Below are positions 35,984 through 44,376 of a stretch of 64,000 bases of DNA, piece after piece; the stretch's first letter is position 1; each line of letters begins with the position of its first letter. Under the pieces are notes generated by a model. That model saw only the letters and a list, made by a program, of their open reading frames with translations. It was not told the origin of the DNA and did not search any database. Source of the stretch: an uncultured Campylobacter sp. (GTDB lineage: Bacteria; Campylobacterota; Campylobacteria; Campylobacterales; Campylobacteraceae). Made by a program: the position numbers and the translations under genes. Location of the stretch: positions 30,869-94,868 of the forward strand of contig NZ_CALHVM010000049.1 of NCBI RefSeq assembly GCF_938039205.1, read 5' to 3'.

Positions 35984-36084
35984 CGCTACTTGATATATCC
36001 CAGATAGTTTTCGTCTGCGTTGTTGTTTTTGCAGGGCTCGGACTGATTATAAAGACGGCTTTTTATGATGAACAAAACCGATGA
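35980..36084 (+). CDS. 34-residue single-helix membrane peptide (uncertain)
   Basis: ATG overlapping the rlmN stop in ATGA. It encodes MTLLDISQIVFVCVVVFAG followed by a short charged tail, one hydrophobic helix in all. The translational coupling and hydrophobic helix suggest a real microprotein, but the short length leaves room for chance. Confidence 0.4.
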   Translation: MTLLDISQIVFVCVVVFAGLGLIIKTAFYDEQNR

Positions 36085-36361
36085 TATAGCATTTTTGAGA
36101 GAGCAAATAGACAGAAATAACGACAGCTCGTTTTTTGTTTTGCTCTACGATTTTTGCTATTTTGATAAGAAAATTTTCAAAAAATCCTAAAAATCTGCCT
36201 AGAAACCGAGATAGAAGATAAAAAATTTAAGGACCGAAATTTTAGATATTTTGCACTTTACGACCTATTTGATGCTCTGTCACCGTGATAAAAAGGATGT
36301 ATACAAGATAAAAAATTTCAAAAAAGTAGAAAAAAATTCGGCGATTATTTTTAAACCATAA
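36065..36361 (+). pseudogene. Decayed small gene with two frameshifts
   Basis: Three adjacent frames read as one protein. From 36068 it runs MNKTDDIAFLREQIDRNN and reaches KKIFKK. At an A6 run (36179-36184) it shifts to a frame reading ILKICLETEIEDKKF ... LFDAL. Near 36281 it shifts again to HRDKKDVYKIKNFKKVEK ... IFKP, ending TAA at 36359-36361. The continued Lys/Glu-rich character across each shift suggests a once-intact gene of about 98 codons. No family is recognised. A sequencing error at either site cannot be excluded, but two independent ones are less likely. Confidence 0.55.
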
Positions 36362-36442
36362 GGCAGATCGGTAAAAATTTATAATGCAATAACAGCGAAA
36401 ACAAAACCGTAAAGTTTATGAGTTGCGATTAAATTTTATTTT

Positions 36443-36865
36443 TTAATAAACATACAATATTCCGTCGTCGTAGCTAAATTTATCCTGCCTTCTTACGCTA
36501 TCGCCTACAAATGTAATCGGATTATAAGCCTGTCGGGGCTTTGGCGCATTGCACTCCCAACCGCAAGGAAGGTAGCCTAAATTTAATATTTTTAGCAAAT
36601 TTGTATTGAAATCAATGCGGAAATTTAGGCAAATTTTACGTATACCGCACTCTTGAAATGCGCGCAAAACAATCGGAAGCACCGAATAGCCATAGGTCTC
36701 GCTCGGAAAGTCGCATGTCTGAATATCTTGAATCAATCGCTCTTTTTTAGTTGACAAAATCTCTCGCGCAGTAACTGCGAGATCATCCGTAAGCAAGTAT
36801 TGCCGTAAAATTTGATCGCTAAAACGGCAAATTTCGGCAAAAATATCAAGATCGATATCGCTCAC
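36443..36865 (-). CDS. Hypothetical protein (140 aa)
   Basis: 140 residues, GTG start overlapping the stop of a 57-codon gene by 4 nt (GTGA). Residues 1-65 look helical and residues 70-140 beta-rich, with three cysteines. No domain or motif recognised, no signal peptide. The pair follows the RluA-family gene on the same strand with a 10-bp gap and is probably transcribed with it. Confidence 0.6.
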   Translation of the reverse strand: MSDIDLDIFAEICRFSDQILRQYLLTDDLAVTAREILSTKKERLIQDIQTCDFPSETYGYSVLPIVLRAFQECGIRKICLNFRIDFNTNLLKILNLGYLPCGWECNAPKPRQAYNPITFVGDSVRRQDKFSYDDGILYVY

Positions 36866-37035
36866 TCGTTTGATTTTAACAGCTTTGGTAGCTGCTTAAA
36901 TTTTGTAAATTTAACGCGAAACGGAGCGAAAATTTTATCAACATATAACGAGTGTTTGCCAACGCTTTTAAACCAGTTTTGCGTATTTAGTCCGCTTTCA
37001 AATTCTGATTTTAATTGCTTGATGTCTAAATTCAT
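36862..37035 (-). CDS. Small basic hypothetical protein (57 aa)
   Basis: Begins MNLDIKQLKSEFESGLN, then a Lys/Phe-rich, basic C-terminal half (FRVKFTKFKQLPKLLK). ATG 10 bp after the RluA-family gene; stop overlaps the GTG of the 140-residue gene. An open frame on the other strand at 36812-37054 is its shadow. The 4-nt overlap suggests two coupled ORFs, but a frameshifted single protein of about 197 residues is also possible. Confidence 0.5.
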   Translation of the reverse strand: MNLDIKQLKSEFESGLNTQNWFKSVGKHSLYVDKIFAPFRVKFTKFKQLPKLLKSNE

Positions 37036-37045
37036 TGCTTATCTT

Positions 37046-37954
37046 TTATTTTAATTTTACGAGGTTATAAAACTCATTTTTAGCGTCAAATTTGGATTTT
37101 ATTTTGTACTCTACGCCATCAAATTTAAAACTAATTTCATCCGAATGTAGTAGCAACCTCAGTGCACCAGTCGTTAAAATTCGCTCGCTTTCGCTTATCT
37201 CTTTATCTAAAATTTTCTCGATTTGCGGTCGTGATAGCCCGTAGAGCGGTTCGCCTAAAATCTTATGTTCCACGTGGAACAAATGTAAGCGAATTTGATG
37301 CTGCCTGCCCGTGAGTGGTACAGCTCGAACCAGCGTCGCATCGATATCGGCAAAATACTCTATCGGCAAAATCTCCGTTACTGCACTTTTGCCATCCTCG
37401 CAAATTCGCATTCGCATTTTCACGTCGTCATAGTCGTTTGCTAGATCCATATTCGCTTCGATACGCAAATTTTCGCTTATTTTTCCGTACACGAGCGCGA
37501 CGTAACTTTTATAAACCTGTCTGTTTTCAAAAAGTTTTTTCAAATTTACGACCGCATTTTTATCTTTACCAACGACGATGAGTCCGCTAGTTTCACAGTC
37601 CAGCCGATGTGCGACCGACGCCTCGCGGCCGTAGAGCGACCAAATTTCGTCATTTAGCGAGTACTCGCAGTGCCTGCCGTTTGGGTGACTGAGCACGCCG
37701 CTAGGTTTATCAAAAACGGCAAATTTATCGCACTCAAAAATCGGCTGTAAACCGCGCGGGTTCGTCTCATACTCTATCAAGCAAATTTCGCCGCTTAGCA
37801 ATGCGTTTTTCTCGCTGACGACTACGCCGTCGCAGATAAGTCTGCCTTTGTCAATGAGCCGCTGGGCTTCGCGCATCTTATAGCCGTTTTGCAGTAAAAT
37901 TTCGTACGCTTTTTGCCCTTCGGCATTCGCGATAAATTTATGAATATAAGGCAA
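37046..37954 (-). CDS. RluA-family pseudouridine synthase
   Basis: 302 residues. The start has an S4-like RNA-binding segment (MREAQRLIDKGRLICDGVVV), then the RluA-class catalytic motif AHRLDCETSGLIVVGKD with its Asp, and the C-terminal LTGRQHQIRLHLFHV block. This class modifies U in 23S rRNA or tRNA; the exact site cannot be told (RluD/RluC-like). The gene contains a second parS palindrome. Confidence 0.9.
   Translation of the reverse strand: MPYIHKFIANAEGQKAYEILLQNGYKMREAQRLIDKGRLICDGVVVSEKNALLSGEICLIEYETNPRGLQPIFECDKFAVFDKPSGVLSHPNGRHCEYSLNDEIWSLYGREASVAHRLDCETSGLIVVGKDKNAVVNLKKLFENRQVYKSYVALVYGKISENLRIEANMDLANDYDDVKMRMRICEDGKSAVTEILPIEYFADIDATLVRAVPLTGRQHQIRLHLFHVEHKILGEPLYGLSRPQIEKILDKEISESERILTTGALRLLLHSDEISFKFDGVEYKIKSKFDAKNEFYNLVKLK
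37266..37281. other. parS centromere site 2
   Basis: Second perfect copy of TGTTCCACGTGGAACA, 2.64 kb from the first and about 14.5 kb from the dnaA-dnaN gap, within the RluA-family gene. Two identical 16-mers in 3 kb near the origin fit ParB loading sites. Confidence 0.85.
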
Positions 37955-38078
37955 TTTTCACTCTTTAAATCTAAAATTTAAGGGCAAATTTAGCGGATAC
38001 TAACCGCCTTTTCAGCCCAGTTTTTATATAATCTTTCCTTAAAAAATTATATAAAAATTCGCATAAAAAAGGCTAAAG

Positions 38079-39422
38079 ATGGTAGAGAGATATTCGCGCG
38101 AACAGATGGCGCAGAAGTGGAATATGCAGGCAAAATACAGTGCGTGGCTGGAAGTCGAAAAGGCTGCGGTCAAGGCATGGAATAAGCTGGGCTTCATCAG
38201 CGATGTGGACTGCGAGAAAATTTGCAAAAACGCCAAATTTGACGTAGCACGCATTGACGAGATCGAAAAGACGACCAAGCACGACGTGATCGCGTTTCTA
38301 ACGAGCGTGAGCGAGAGTCTGGGCGAGGAGAGCCGCTTCGTGCACTACGGCATGACTAGCTCAGACTGCATCGACACCGCCGTCGCGCTTCAGATCAAAA
38401 GCAGCATGGAGCTTATTATCGAGGACGTAAAAGGCCTCATGAGCGCGATCAAAACCAGAGCTCAGGAGCACAAAAACACGATGATGGTCGGCCGCAGCCA
38501 CGGCATCCACGGCGAACCGATCACCTTCGGGCTCGTGCTCGCGGTGTGGTACGACGAGGTCGCGCGCGCACTAAAGCTACTGCAAGACGCCAAAGAGGTC
38601 GCAGCATACGGCAAACTAAGCGGCGCGATGGGAAATTTCGCTCACGCTCCGCTCGAGTTTGAGGAGCTAACCTGCGAGCAGCTAGGCCTAAAGCCAGCCC
38701 CAGCGTCAAATCAAGTCATCCAGCGCGATCGCTACGCCCACGTCATCAGCGCGATCGCTGTCTTAGCCGCCACCTGCGAAAAGATCGCCGTCGCCGTGCG
38801 CCACTTCCAAAGGACGGAGGTTTACGAGGCCGAGGAGTACTTTAGCCCAGGTCAAAAGGGCTCTAGCGCGATGCCGCACAAGCGCAATCCCGTGCTTAGC
38901 GAAAACATCACCGGACTTTGCAGGATGCTACGCTCATACGTGACGCCCGCGCTCGAAAACGTCGCGCTCTGGCACGAACGCGACATCAGCCACAGCTCGG
39001 TCGAGAGATTTATCCTGCCGGACGCCTTCATCACGGCTGATTTCATGCTAGCGCGCATTACGAATTTGATCGCAAATTTGGTAGTTTATCCGGAAAATAT
39101 GATGAAAAATCTAAATTTGACCGGTGGGCTAGTATTTTCTCAGCGCGTGCTTCTGCAGCTTCCGCAACGCGGGATTTCGCGCGAAGACGCGTACAAGATC
39201 GTACAGCGCAACGCGATGAAGGTTTGGGCGGATCTGCAAGGGGGCAAAAAGGCGATAAACGAAAACGGCGAGAGCCTGTTTTTACAAAATTTGCTCGCCG
39301 ACGAGGAGCTACGCGCTAGCCTAGGCGAGGCAGAGATAAAAGAGTGCTTTGATTATGCGTATTACGCCAGGCACGTGGATGGGATTTTCGCGAGAGTATT
39401 CGGAAAGCAGGGCGAAATTTAA
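38079..39422 (+). CDS. purB: Adenylosuccinate lyase
   Basis: 447 residues. Fumarase/aspartase-superfamily enzyme acting twice in purine synthesis. The motifs HYGMTSSDCIDTA, RSHGIHGEPITFGL and the flexible signature loop SSAMPHKRNPVLSE are present. It joins nrdA by a 1-nt overlap (TAATG), linking purine and deoxynucleotide synthesis in one operon. Confidence 0.96.
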   Translation: MVERYSREQMAQKWNMQAKYSAWLEVEKAAVKAWNKLGFISDVDCEKICKNAKFDVARIDEIEKTTKHDVIAFLTSVSESLGEESRFVHYGMTSSDCIDTAVALQIKSSMELIIEDVKGLMSAIKTRAQEHKNTMMVGRSHGIHGEPITFGLVLAVWYDEVARALKLLQDAKEVAAYGKLSGAMGNFAHAPLEFEELTCEQLGLKPAPASNQVIQRDRYAHVISAIAVLAATCEKIAVAVRHFQRTEVYEAEEYFSPGQKGSSAMPHKRNPVLSENITGLCRMLRSYVTPALENVALWHERDISHSSVERFILPDAFITADFMLARITNLIANLVVYPENMMKNLNLTGGLVFSQRVLLQLPQRGISREDAYKIVQRNAMKVWADLQGGKKAINENGESLFLQNLLADEELRASLGEAEIKECFDYAYYARHVDGIFARVFGKQGEI

Positions 39423-41797
39423 TGAAAGTACTCAAACGAAACGGACGCACGGAAGAGCTTGACGTAAGCAAGATCAAAAAATACACGAGCGAGGCGGTCG
39501 CAGGGCTAGCAAACGTAAGCCTAAGTGAGCTTGAGGTGGATGCGAAAATTCAATTTCGCGATATGATAACGACCGAGGAGATCCAGCAAACCCTCATCAA
39601 AACGGCCGTCGAAAAGATCGACATCGACCGCCCAAACTGGACATTTGTCGCAGCAAGGCTATTTTTATACGACCTTTATCACAAGGTTACGGGCTTTAGC
39701 GGCTACAACCACCTACGCGACTATCTGCAAAAAGGCGAAAAAACAGGTCGCGTTATCCCAGGGCTAAAAGAAAAATACGACCTGGACGACCTAAACGACT
39801 ACATCAGGCCCGAGCGCGACTTACAGTTTGCGTATCTAGGCATCAAGACGCTATACGACCGCTACCTGATCAAAGACCGCAGCGGCGCGCCGATAGAGCT
39901 ACCGCAGCAGATGTTTATGGCCATAGCGATGTTTCTCGCGCAAAACGAACTAGACTGCCAAGGCTGGGCGAAGAAATTTTACGACCTCATATCTAAATTT
40001 GAAGTCATGCTCGCCACTCCGACGCTTTCAAACGCCCGTACGACGCGTCACCAGCTAAGCTCCTGCTACGTAGGAAGCACGCCCGATAATATCGAGGGGA
40101 TTTTCGATAGTTACAAAGAGATGGCCTTGCTTAGCAAATTTGGCGGCGGTATCGGCTGGGACTGGTGCAAGGTGCGCGCTATGGGAGGCAGCATCGACGG
40201 ACATAAAAACGCGGCCGGCGGCATCATACCGTTTCTAAAAGTCACGAACGACATCGCCGTCGCCGTCGATCAGCTAGGCACAAGAAAGGGTGCGATAGCC
40301 GTCTACGTCGAGCCGTGGCACATGGACGTGAGCGATTTCCTCGATCTACGCAAAAACTCGGGCGAAGAGCGACGCAGAGCGCATGAGCTATTCCCTGCGC
40401 TTTGGATAAACGACCTTTTCATGAAGCGCGTCAAAGAAAACGCTCGCTGGAGCCTCTTTGATCCAGCAGAGGTTGCCGATCTGTGCGATCTATACGGCGA
40501 AGCATTCGAGGAACGCTACCTAGCATACGAAAACGACGAAAAGATCCAAAAAAACGTCGTCATGGCAAAGGAGCTGTGGAAGAAAATTTTAACTAGCTAT
40601 TTTGAATCTGGCATGCCATTTTTGTGCTTTAAAGATAATGCCAACAAAGCCAATCCAAACGACCACGACGGCATTATCAGAAGCTCAAATTTATGCACCG
40701 AAATTTTCCAAAATACGCAGCCAAACTACTACAAGATCAAGATCACGTTTGAGGGCGGCTCCGAGCAGCTATTTGACGAAGAAGAAGACGTCACGGTTGA
40801 TAGCGGCATAACCAAAAAGGCCAAAAAGCTAAGCGCGCTAGATAGCATCGATGGGAAACAAATTTTCATCGTCGAAAAAGAAAGCGTCGAGGGCAAAACC
40901 GCCGTGTGCAACCTCGCGAGCATAAATTTAAGCAAAATCAACAAAAAAGAGGACATCGAGCGCGTCGTACCGATCGCCGTACGTATGCTAGATAACGTCA
41001 TCGATCTAAATTTCTACCCGCACAAAAAGGTCAAGCACACCAACCTAGCCTCCCGTTCGATCGGCCTTGGCGTCATGGGCGAGGCGCAGATGTTAGCCGA
41101 GCGCGGCGTGAAATGGGGCAGCTACGAGCACCTAGCGCTGATCGATAGCGTGATGGAAAACATAAGCTACAACGCCATCTACGCCAGCTCAAATTTGGCG
41201 GTAGAAAAGGGCGTGTATCCGCTTTTTGAAGGCTCAAAGTGGAGTAGGGGAGTGATGCCTATCGACACGGCAAATGCAAACGCCAAAGCGCTTCTAAACG
41301 ATAGAGGCGGGCTGTTTGACGAGAACGCCTGCGACTGGAGCAAACTACGCGAAAAGGTCAAAAAAGACGGTATGCGAAACGGCTATCTGATGGCGATCGC
41401 ACCGACGTCGAGCATCAGCATACTCGTGGGCACCACGCAGACGATCGAGCCCGTGTATAAGCGCAAATGGTTCGAGCACAACCTAAGCGGTATGATACCA
41501 AACGTCGTGCCAAATCTCAGCCCTGAGACGTGGCAGTTCTACACGCCTGCCTACGAGCTAGATCAGCGCGTACTCGTACGTGCCGGCGCCATCCGCCAAA
41601 AGTGGATCGACCAGGGACAGAGCCTAAATATATTTATGAGCCTAGACAAAGCTAGCGGCGGATATCTGAGCGAAATTTACACGCTAGCGTGGGAGCTGGG
41701 ACTAAAATCGACCTACTATCTACGCTCCGAAAGCCCAGATAGCGAAAAACTAAACAACGTCGCCGATCGCTCAATCGAGTGCGAGGGGTGTCAGTAA
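39422..41797 (+). CDS. nrdA: Class I ribonucleoside-diphosphate reductase, alpha subunit
   Basis: 791 residues. The N-terminal ATP-cone runs KVLKRNGRTEELDVSKIKKY onwards. The catalytic barrel has STPDNIEGIF, the active-site cysteine in FNLCTEIFQNT-type context (SSNLCTEIFQ), GLGVMGEAQML and APTSSISILVGTTQTIEP. The C-terminal cysteine pair that re-reduces the site is in ECEGCQ. Reduces ribonucleotides aerobically with NrdB, which is not in the window. The ATG overlaps the purB stop. Confidence 0.95.
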   Translation: MKVLKRNGRTEELDVSKIKKYTSEAVAGLANVSLSELEVDAKIQFRDMITTEEIQQTLIKTAVEKIDIDRPNWTFVAARLFLYDLYHKVTGFSGYNHLRDYLQKGEKTGRVIPGLKEKYDLDDLNDYIRPERDLQFAYLGIKTLYDRYLIKDRSGAPIELPQQMFMAIAMFLAQNELDCQGWAKKFYDLISKFEVMLATPTLSNARTTRHQLSSCYVGSTPDNIEGIFDSYKEMALLSKFGGGIGWDWCKVRAMGGSIDGHKNAAGGIIPFLKVTNDIAVAVDQLGTRKGAIAVYVEPWHMDVSDFLDLRKNSGEERRRAHELFPALWINDLFMKRVKENARWSLFDPAEVADLCDLYGEAFEERYLAYENDEKIQKNVVMAKELWKKILTSYFESGMPFLCFKDNANKANPNDHDGIIRSSNLCTEIFQNTQPNYYKIKITFEGGSEQLFDEEEDVTVDSGITKKAKKLSALDSIDGKQIFIVEKESVEGKTAVCNLASINLSKINKKEDIERVVPIAVRMLDNVIDLNFYPHKKVKHTNLASRSIGLGVMGEAQMLAERGVKWGSYEHLALIDSVMENISYNAIYASSNLAVEKGVYPLFEGSKWSRGVMPIDTANANAKALLNDRGGLFDENACDWSKLREKVKKDGMRNGYLMAIAPTSSISILVGTTQTIEPVYKRKWFEHNLSGMIPNVVPNLSPETWQFYTPAYELDQRVLVRAGAIRQKWIDQGQSLNIFMSLDKASGGYLSEIYTLAWELGLKSTYYLRSESPDSEKLNNVADRSIECEGCQ

Positions 41798-41818
41798 AAT
41801 TTAGATTAAATTTTACTG
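41792..41818 (+). terminator. Possible AT-rich hairpin at the end of nrdA
   Basis: Perfect 12-bp inverted repeat (CAGTAAAATTTA / TAAATTTTACTG) with a GAT loop, which includes the nrdA stop codon. It is AT-rich and lacks a U-run, so it may be an mRNA 3'-end structure rather than a true terminator. Confidence 0.4.
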
Positions 41819-42026
41819 GTGAGTGCTTAAATTTGCCATAAAATCCAAGCAAATTTAAGCGTGGCTCGCTTTTTCTATATTTGGTTTTACCAAACTCTCT
41901 ACACCGTTAATTCACAGGCGCTGGCAAAAATAATTTTAATTTTATGGATATTAGTTAAAATTTGATATCGTTATATTAAAAGATGAGAAGCAAATTTAGG
42001 TGTAAAAATTTGATAATTTTTGCAGA

Positions 42027-42048
42027 AAAGACCGCTCTCGCGGCCTTT
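42027..42048 (-). terminator. Terminator of tpx
   Basis: 9-bp stem with a 4-nt loop that is fully paired only on the minus strand (a G-U where plus would have A-C), then TCTTTT on minus. It lies 13 bp downstream of the tpx stop. Confidence 0.65.
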
Positions 42049-42060
42049 AAATTTCGCGGC

Positions 42061-42585
42061 TTACATACACCCGCACCCACAACCTCCGCTTGATTTTATC
42101 GCGTCAAATACCGCGTCGTAGTTCGGCTCGTCCGTGATCTCTGGGACGATTTGTTTGTGGATGACGACACCGTCTTTGATAACGAAAACGGCTCTAGCTA
42201 AAAGCCCCGCAAGCGGCCCTTCGCCGATGATTATGCCGTATTTTTCGCCAAACTCTCTAGCTCTAAAGTCGCTGCCGACTTTTAAATTTTTGATGCCCTC
42301 CGTAGAGCAAAATCTCCCCATCGCAAACGGCAGATCCATAGAAATCAAGCTTAGTTTGATCGCTTGTTTCGCTGCCATTTTTTCGTTAAATTTACGCGTC
42401 TCAGTCGCGCAAACGCCCGTATCTAGCGACGGCACTGCGACTAGTATCTCGATGCCGCTGTTGCCGCCAACCTTAAACTCGCCTAGATCCTGCCCGACTA
42501 GCGCGACCTCTGGCGCATACGAACCTACAAATACCTCTTCGCCTTTTAGCGCGACGTCTGCGCCGTGAAATTTGACTTTTGTCAT
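42061..42585 (-). CDS. tpx: Thiol peroxidase (Tpx-type peroxiredoxin)
   Basis: 174 residues from the ATG at 42585, chosen over an upstream in-frame ATG at 42630 because AAAGGAA lies 8 bp before it and because MTKVKFHGADVALKGEE aligns with the usual Tpx start. The catalytic Cys is in PSLDTGVCATETRKFNE and the resolving Cys in GRFCSTEG. Periplasmic or cytoplasmic thioredoxin-dependent peroxide reduction; no signal peptide is seen. The last residues SGGCGCGCM add three more cysteines, an unusual tail. Confidence 0.92.
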   Translation of the reverse strand: MTKVKFHGADVALKGEEVFVGSYAPEVALVGQDLGEFKVGGNSGIEILVAVPSLDTGVCATETRKFNEKMAAKQAIKLSLISMDLPFAMGRFCSTEGIKNLKVGSDFRAREFGEKYGIIIGEGPLAGLLARAVFVIKDGVVIHKQIVPEITDEPNYDAVFDAIKSSGGCGCGCM

Positions 42586-42698
42586 ATTTTTCCTTTGTTT
42601 TAAATTTAATCGTAACGTGGATATTACCATACTTTTAACAATGGCTGAAAAATAAAGACGTGCCGAGAAATTTAAGACGGTAGTTATCTACAAAGTGC

Positions 42699-42704
42699 TA
42701 TACT
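42699..42704 (+). promoter_or_regulatory. -10 element of the NrdD-domain gene
   Basis: TATACT, 30 bp before the ATG at 42734, with an AAGGAG ribosome site between. No clear -35. Confidence 0.4.
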
Positions 42705-42733
42705 ATTTGACATCAATTATCAAGGAGTGACAA

Positions 42734-42895
42734 ATGAGCGACAAAGAAATCCTAGCTTCACTCGAAGCAAAACGCACGAAATGCGTCGTCTACACCCGCG
42801 TAATGGGCTACCACCGCCCTGTAGAGAGCTTTAACCTCGGCAAAAAAGGCGAGCACAAAGAGCGCGTCAAATTTTGCGAGCCCAAATCCCACTAA
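42734..42895 (+). CDS. Stand-alone NrdD-type glycyl-radical C-terminal domain (53 aa)
   Basis: Short ORF with an AAGGAG site 8 bp before the ATG. The core VYTRVMGYHRPVESFNLGKK followed by HKERVKF closely resembles the extreme C-terminus of class III anaerobic ribonucleotide reductase (NrdD), where the Gly of R-V-x-G-Y carries the radical (here Gly25). It ends 17 bp before the NrdG-type activase, the partner that makes such a radical. A lone domain could work in trans like YfiD does for pyruvate formate-lyase, or be a remnant. No full nrdD is in the window. Confidence 0.7.
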   Translation: MSDKEILASLEAKRTKCVVYTRVMGYHRPVESFNLGKKGEHKERVKFCEPKSH

Positions 42896-42912
42896 AATCT
42901 TGCGAGTAAAAC

Positions 42913-43599
42913 GTGAAAGACGCTGATTTTCCGCTTTACTCGCTCACCTCATTTACGACCCTCGACTACCCCGACAAAACGGCCTGTATAGCGTGGTTTG
43001 CAGGCTGCAACATGCGTTGCGCCTACTGTTACAACGTCCCTATCGTCACGGGCGTCGGACAGATCAGCCGTGCTGAGTTTATCAAATTTTTAGACAAGCG
43101 CAAAGGCAAACTTAGCGGTGTAGTTTTTAGCGGCGGCGAATGCACGCTTAGTCCAGCTTTTTTGCCGCTAGCTCGCGAGGTAAAGTCGCGCGGCTTTTCG
43201 CTCAAAGTCGATACTAACGGCTCAAATTTAACCGCGCTTGGACAGGCTATCTCATTAAATTTGATCGACTATATCGCGCTTGATTTTAAAGCGCCGAAAG
43301 AGAAATTTCTAAAGGTTACCAGCTCAAATTTGTATAAAAACTTCTTGCAAACGCTTGAGTTTTTGCTGCAAAATGGCCTTAAATTTGAAGTTAGAACGAC
43401 GGTGCACGCGGACTTGCTGGATGAGGGCGATATCTCGGCGATGAGCGAGATATTGTACGAGCACGGATACAGAGGCGTTTACTATCTACAAAATTTCCTA
43501 AACACGGGCGAAAATTTTGGAAATTTAGCGCAGGCAAAGGCTAAATTTGATCCAAATTTGATACGTTCAAATTTGGAAATAGGGCTTAGGAATTTTTAG
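42913..43599 (+). CDS. nrdG: Anaerobic ribonucleotide-reductase activating protein (radical SAM, NrdG type)
   Basis: 228 residues, GTG start. The radical-SAM cluster motif is CNMRCAYC (about residues 31-38), followed by the SGGECTLSPAF glycine-rich SAM loop and VDTNGSN. The N-terminus TTLDYPDKTACIAWFAGC is the NrdG2-subfamily hallmark. It generates the 5'-deoxyadenosyl radical that makes the glycyl radical on its partner; the 53-residue protein encoded directly upstream carries the target-like glycine. Confidence 0.87.
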   Translation: MKDADFPLYSLTSFTTLDYPDKTACIAWFAGCNMRCAYCYNVPIVTGVGQISRAEFIKFLDKRKGKLSGVVFSGGECTLSPAFLPLAREVKSRGFSLKVDTNGSNLTALGQAISLNLIDYIALDFKAPKEKFLKVTSSNLYKNFLQTLEFLLQNGLKFEVRTTVHADLLDEGDISAMSEILYEHGYRGVYYLQNFLNTGENFGNLAQAKAKFDPNLIRSNLEIGLRNF

Positions 43600-43728
43600 T
43601 AAATTTAGTCAAATTTGACGCTCAAAAGGGCAAATTTGGCGCTCAAAATCTCGCAAATCATCACTTCCAGTTGTGATATTTGCTGATTTTAATAAATGTC
43701 ACGATCTTTTTTAGCTCGGGCGCATCGC

Positions 43729-44244
43729 TTAGAGCCTGCATTTTATGCCATATTTGCCTTTTTTGAGCTCAGCACGAAGCAAAACTTTACCGTGCGCAAA
43801 GCCTCCGTTTTGCACGCTGCACCATGAAGTCTCACCGTATTTTGACAGATCAAACGTTTCGGTTATGGCGCTCAAATTTTGCTTTAGCTCGTTTATTTCG
43901 CCACCTTTTGCGTAGCTTATTTTGCGGTTTTGTATGGATTTTAGCACTACTTTTAGCAATATTTTTTCGCCAGTACAGGCCGCTTTTTCCTCTTCACTCG
44001 TGCCAATTGGCTCAGGGACGCCCTGCGCCGTATAACCGTAGTATCCAGCCAGCTTAGCAGCTATAGACCTCTCGCAAAACCACTTCGTAAATGCATCGCT
44101 GCCGTATCCCGGGAAGGCCTCCTCGCTGAGCTTTTCTTCCTCTTTTTGCTTTTGCGGATCTTGTGCGTAGATGAAACTTATCTCGTAGATACCGGCTTTT
44201 TTGACGGTAAAATTTATGTCGGTTGCGCTACCGGCCTCAGGCAT
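43729..44244 (-). CDS. Hypothetical periplasmic protein, probable frameshift at its start
   Basis: 171 residues from an ATG with no ribosome site. The body (TDINFTVKKAGIYEISFIY then charged helices) has no known domain. In the +1 frame upstream (44214-44366) a leader reads MKLKFCLFLLLFSGVFYVAF then GYFDFLGG-like residues and IYKGS, i.e. the signal anchor this protein lacks. One missing base near 44244 would join leader and body. Either a disrupted gene or a sequencing error. It lies downstream of a conserved hypothetical gene. Confidence 0.6.
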   Translation of the reverse strand: MPEAGSATDINFTVKKAGIYEISFIYAQDPQKQKEEEKLSEEAFPGYGSDAFTKWFCERSIAAKLAGYYGYTAQGVPEPIGTSEEEKAACTGEKILLKVVLKSIQNRKISYAKGGEINELKQNLSAITETFDLSKYGETSWCSVQNGGFAHGKVLLRAELKKGKYGIKCRL

Positions 44245-44366
44245 GCCGACCCTTTATAAATGCCGTCATCAAGCGCATCGCCTCCCAAAAAATCAAATCC
44301 ATAATAAAAAGCCACATAAAAAACACCGCTAAAGAGCAGTAAAAATAGGCAAAATTTGAGCTTCAA
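44214..44366 (-). other. Frameshifted N-terminal fragment of the 43729-44244 gene
   Basis: Open frame of 50 codons with TTG start 11 bp after the stop of the 44377-44811 gene. It encodes a membrane-anchor leader that runs, in a shifted frame, into the hypothetical protein gene. Confidence 0.5.
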
Positions 44367-44376
44367 ATTTGAGGTT

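Noticed and set aside
36812..37054. 80-codon frame on plus
   Set aside because: Shadow of the minus-strand 57-aa gene, whose coupling with its neighbours is better evidence.
39370..39385. Third parS site (GGCACGTGGATGGG)
   Set aside because: Only the CACGTG core matches; the flanking arms do not.
42586..42630. 15-codon N-terminal extension of tpx
   Set aside because: The downstream ATG has a good ribosome site and matches the family start; the extension is Leu/Arg-rich filler.
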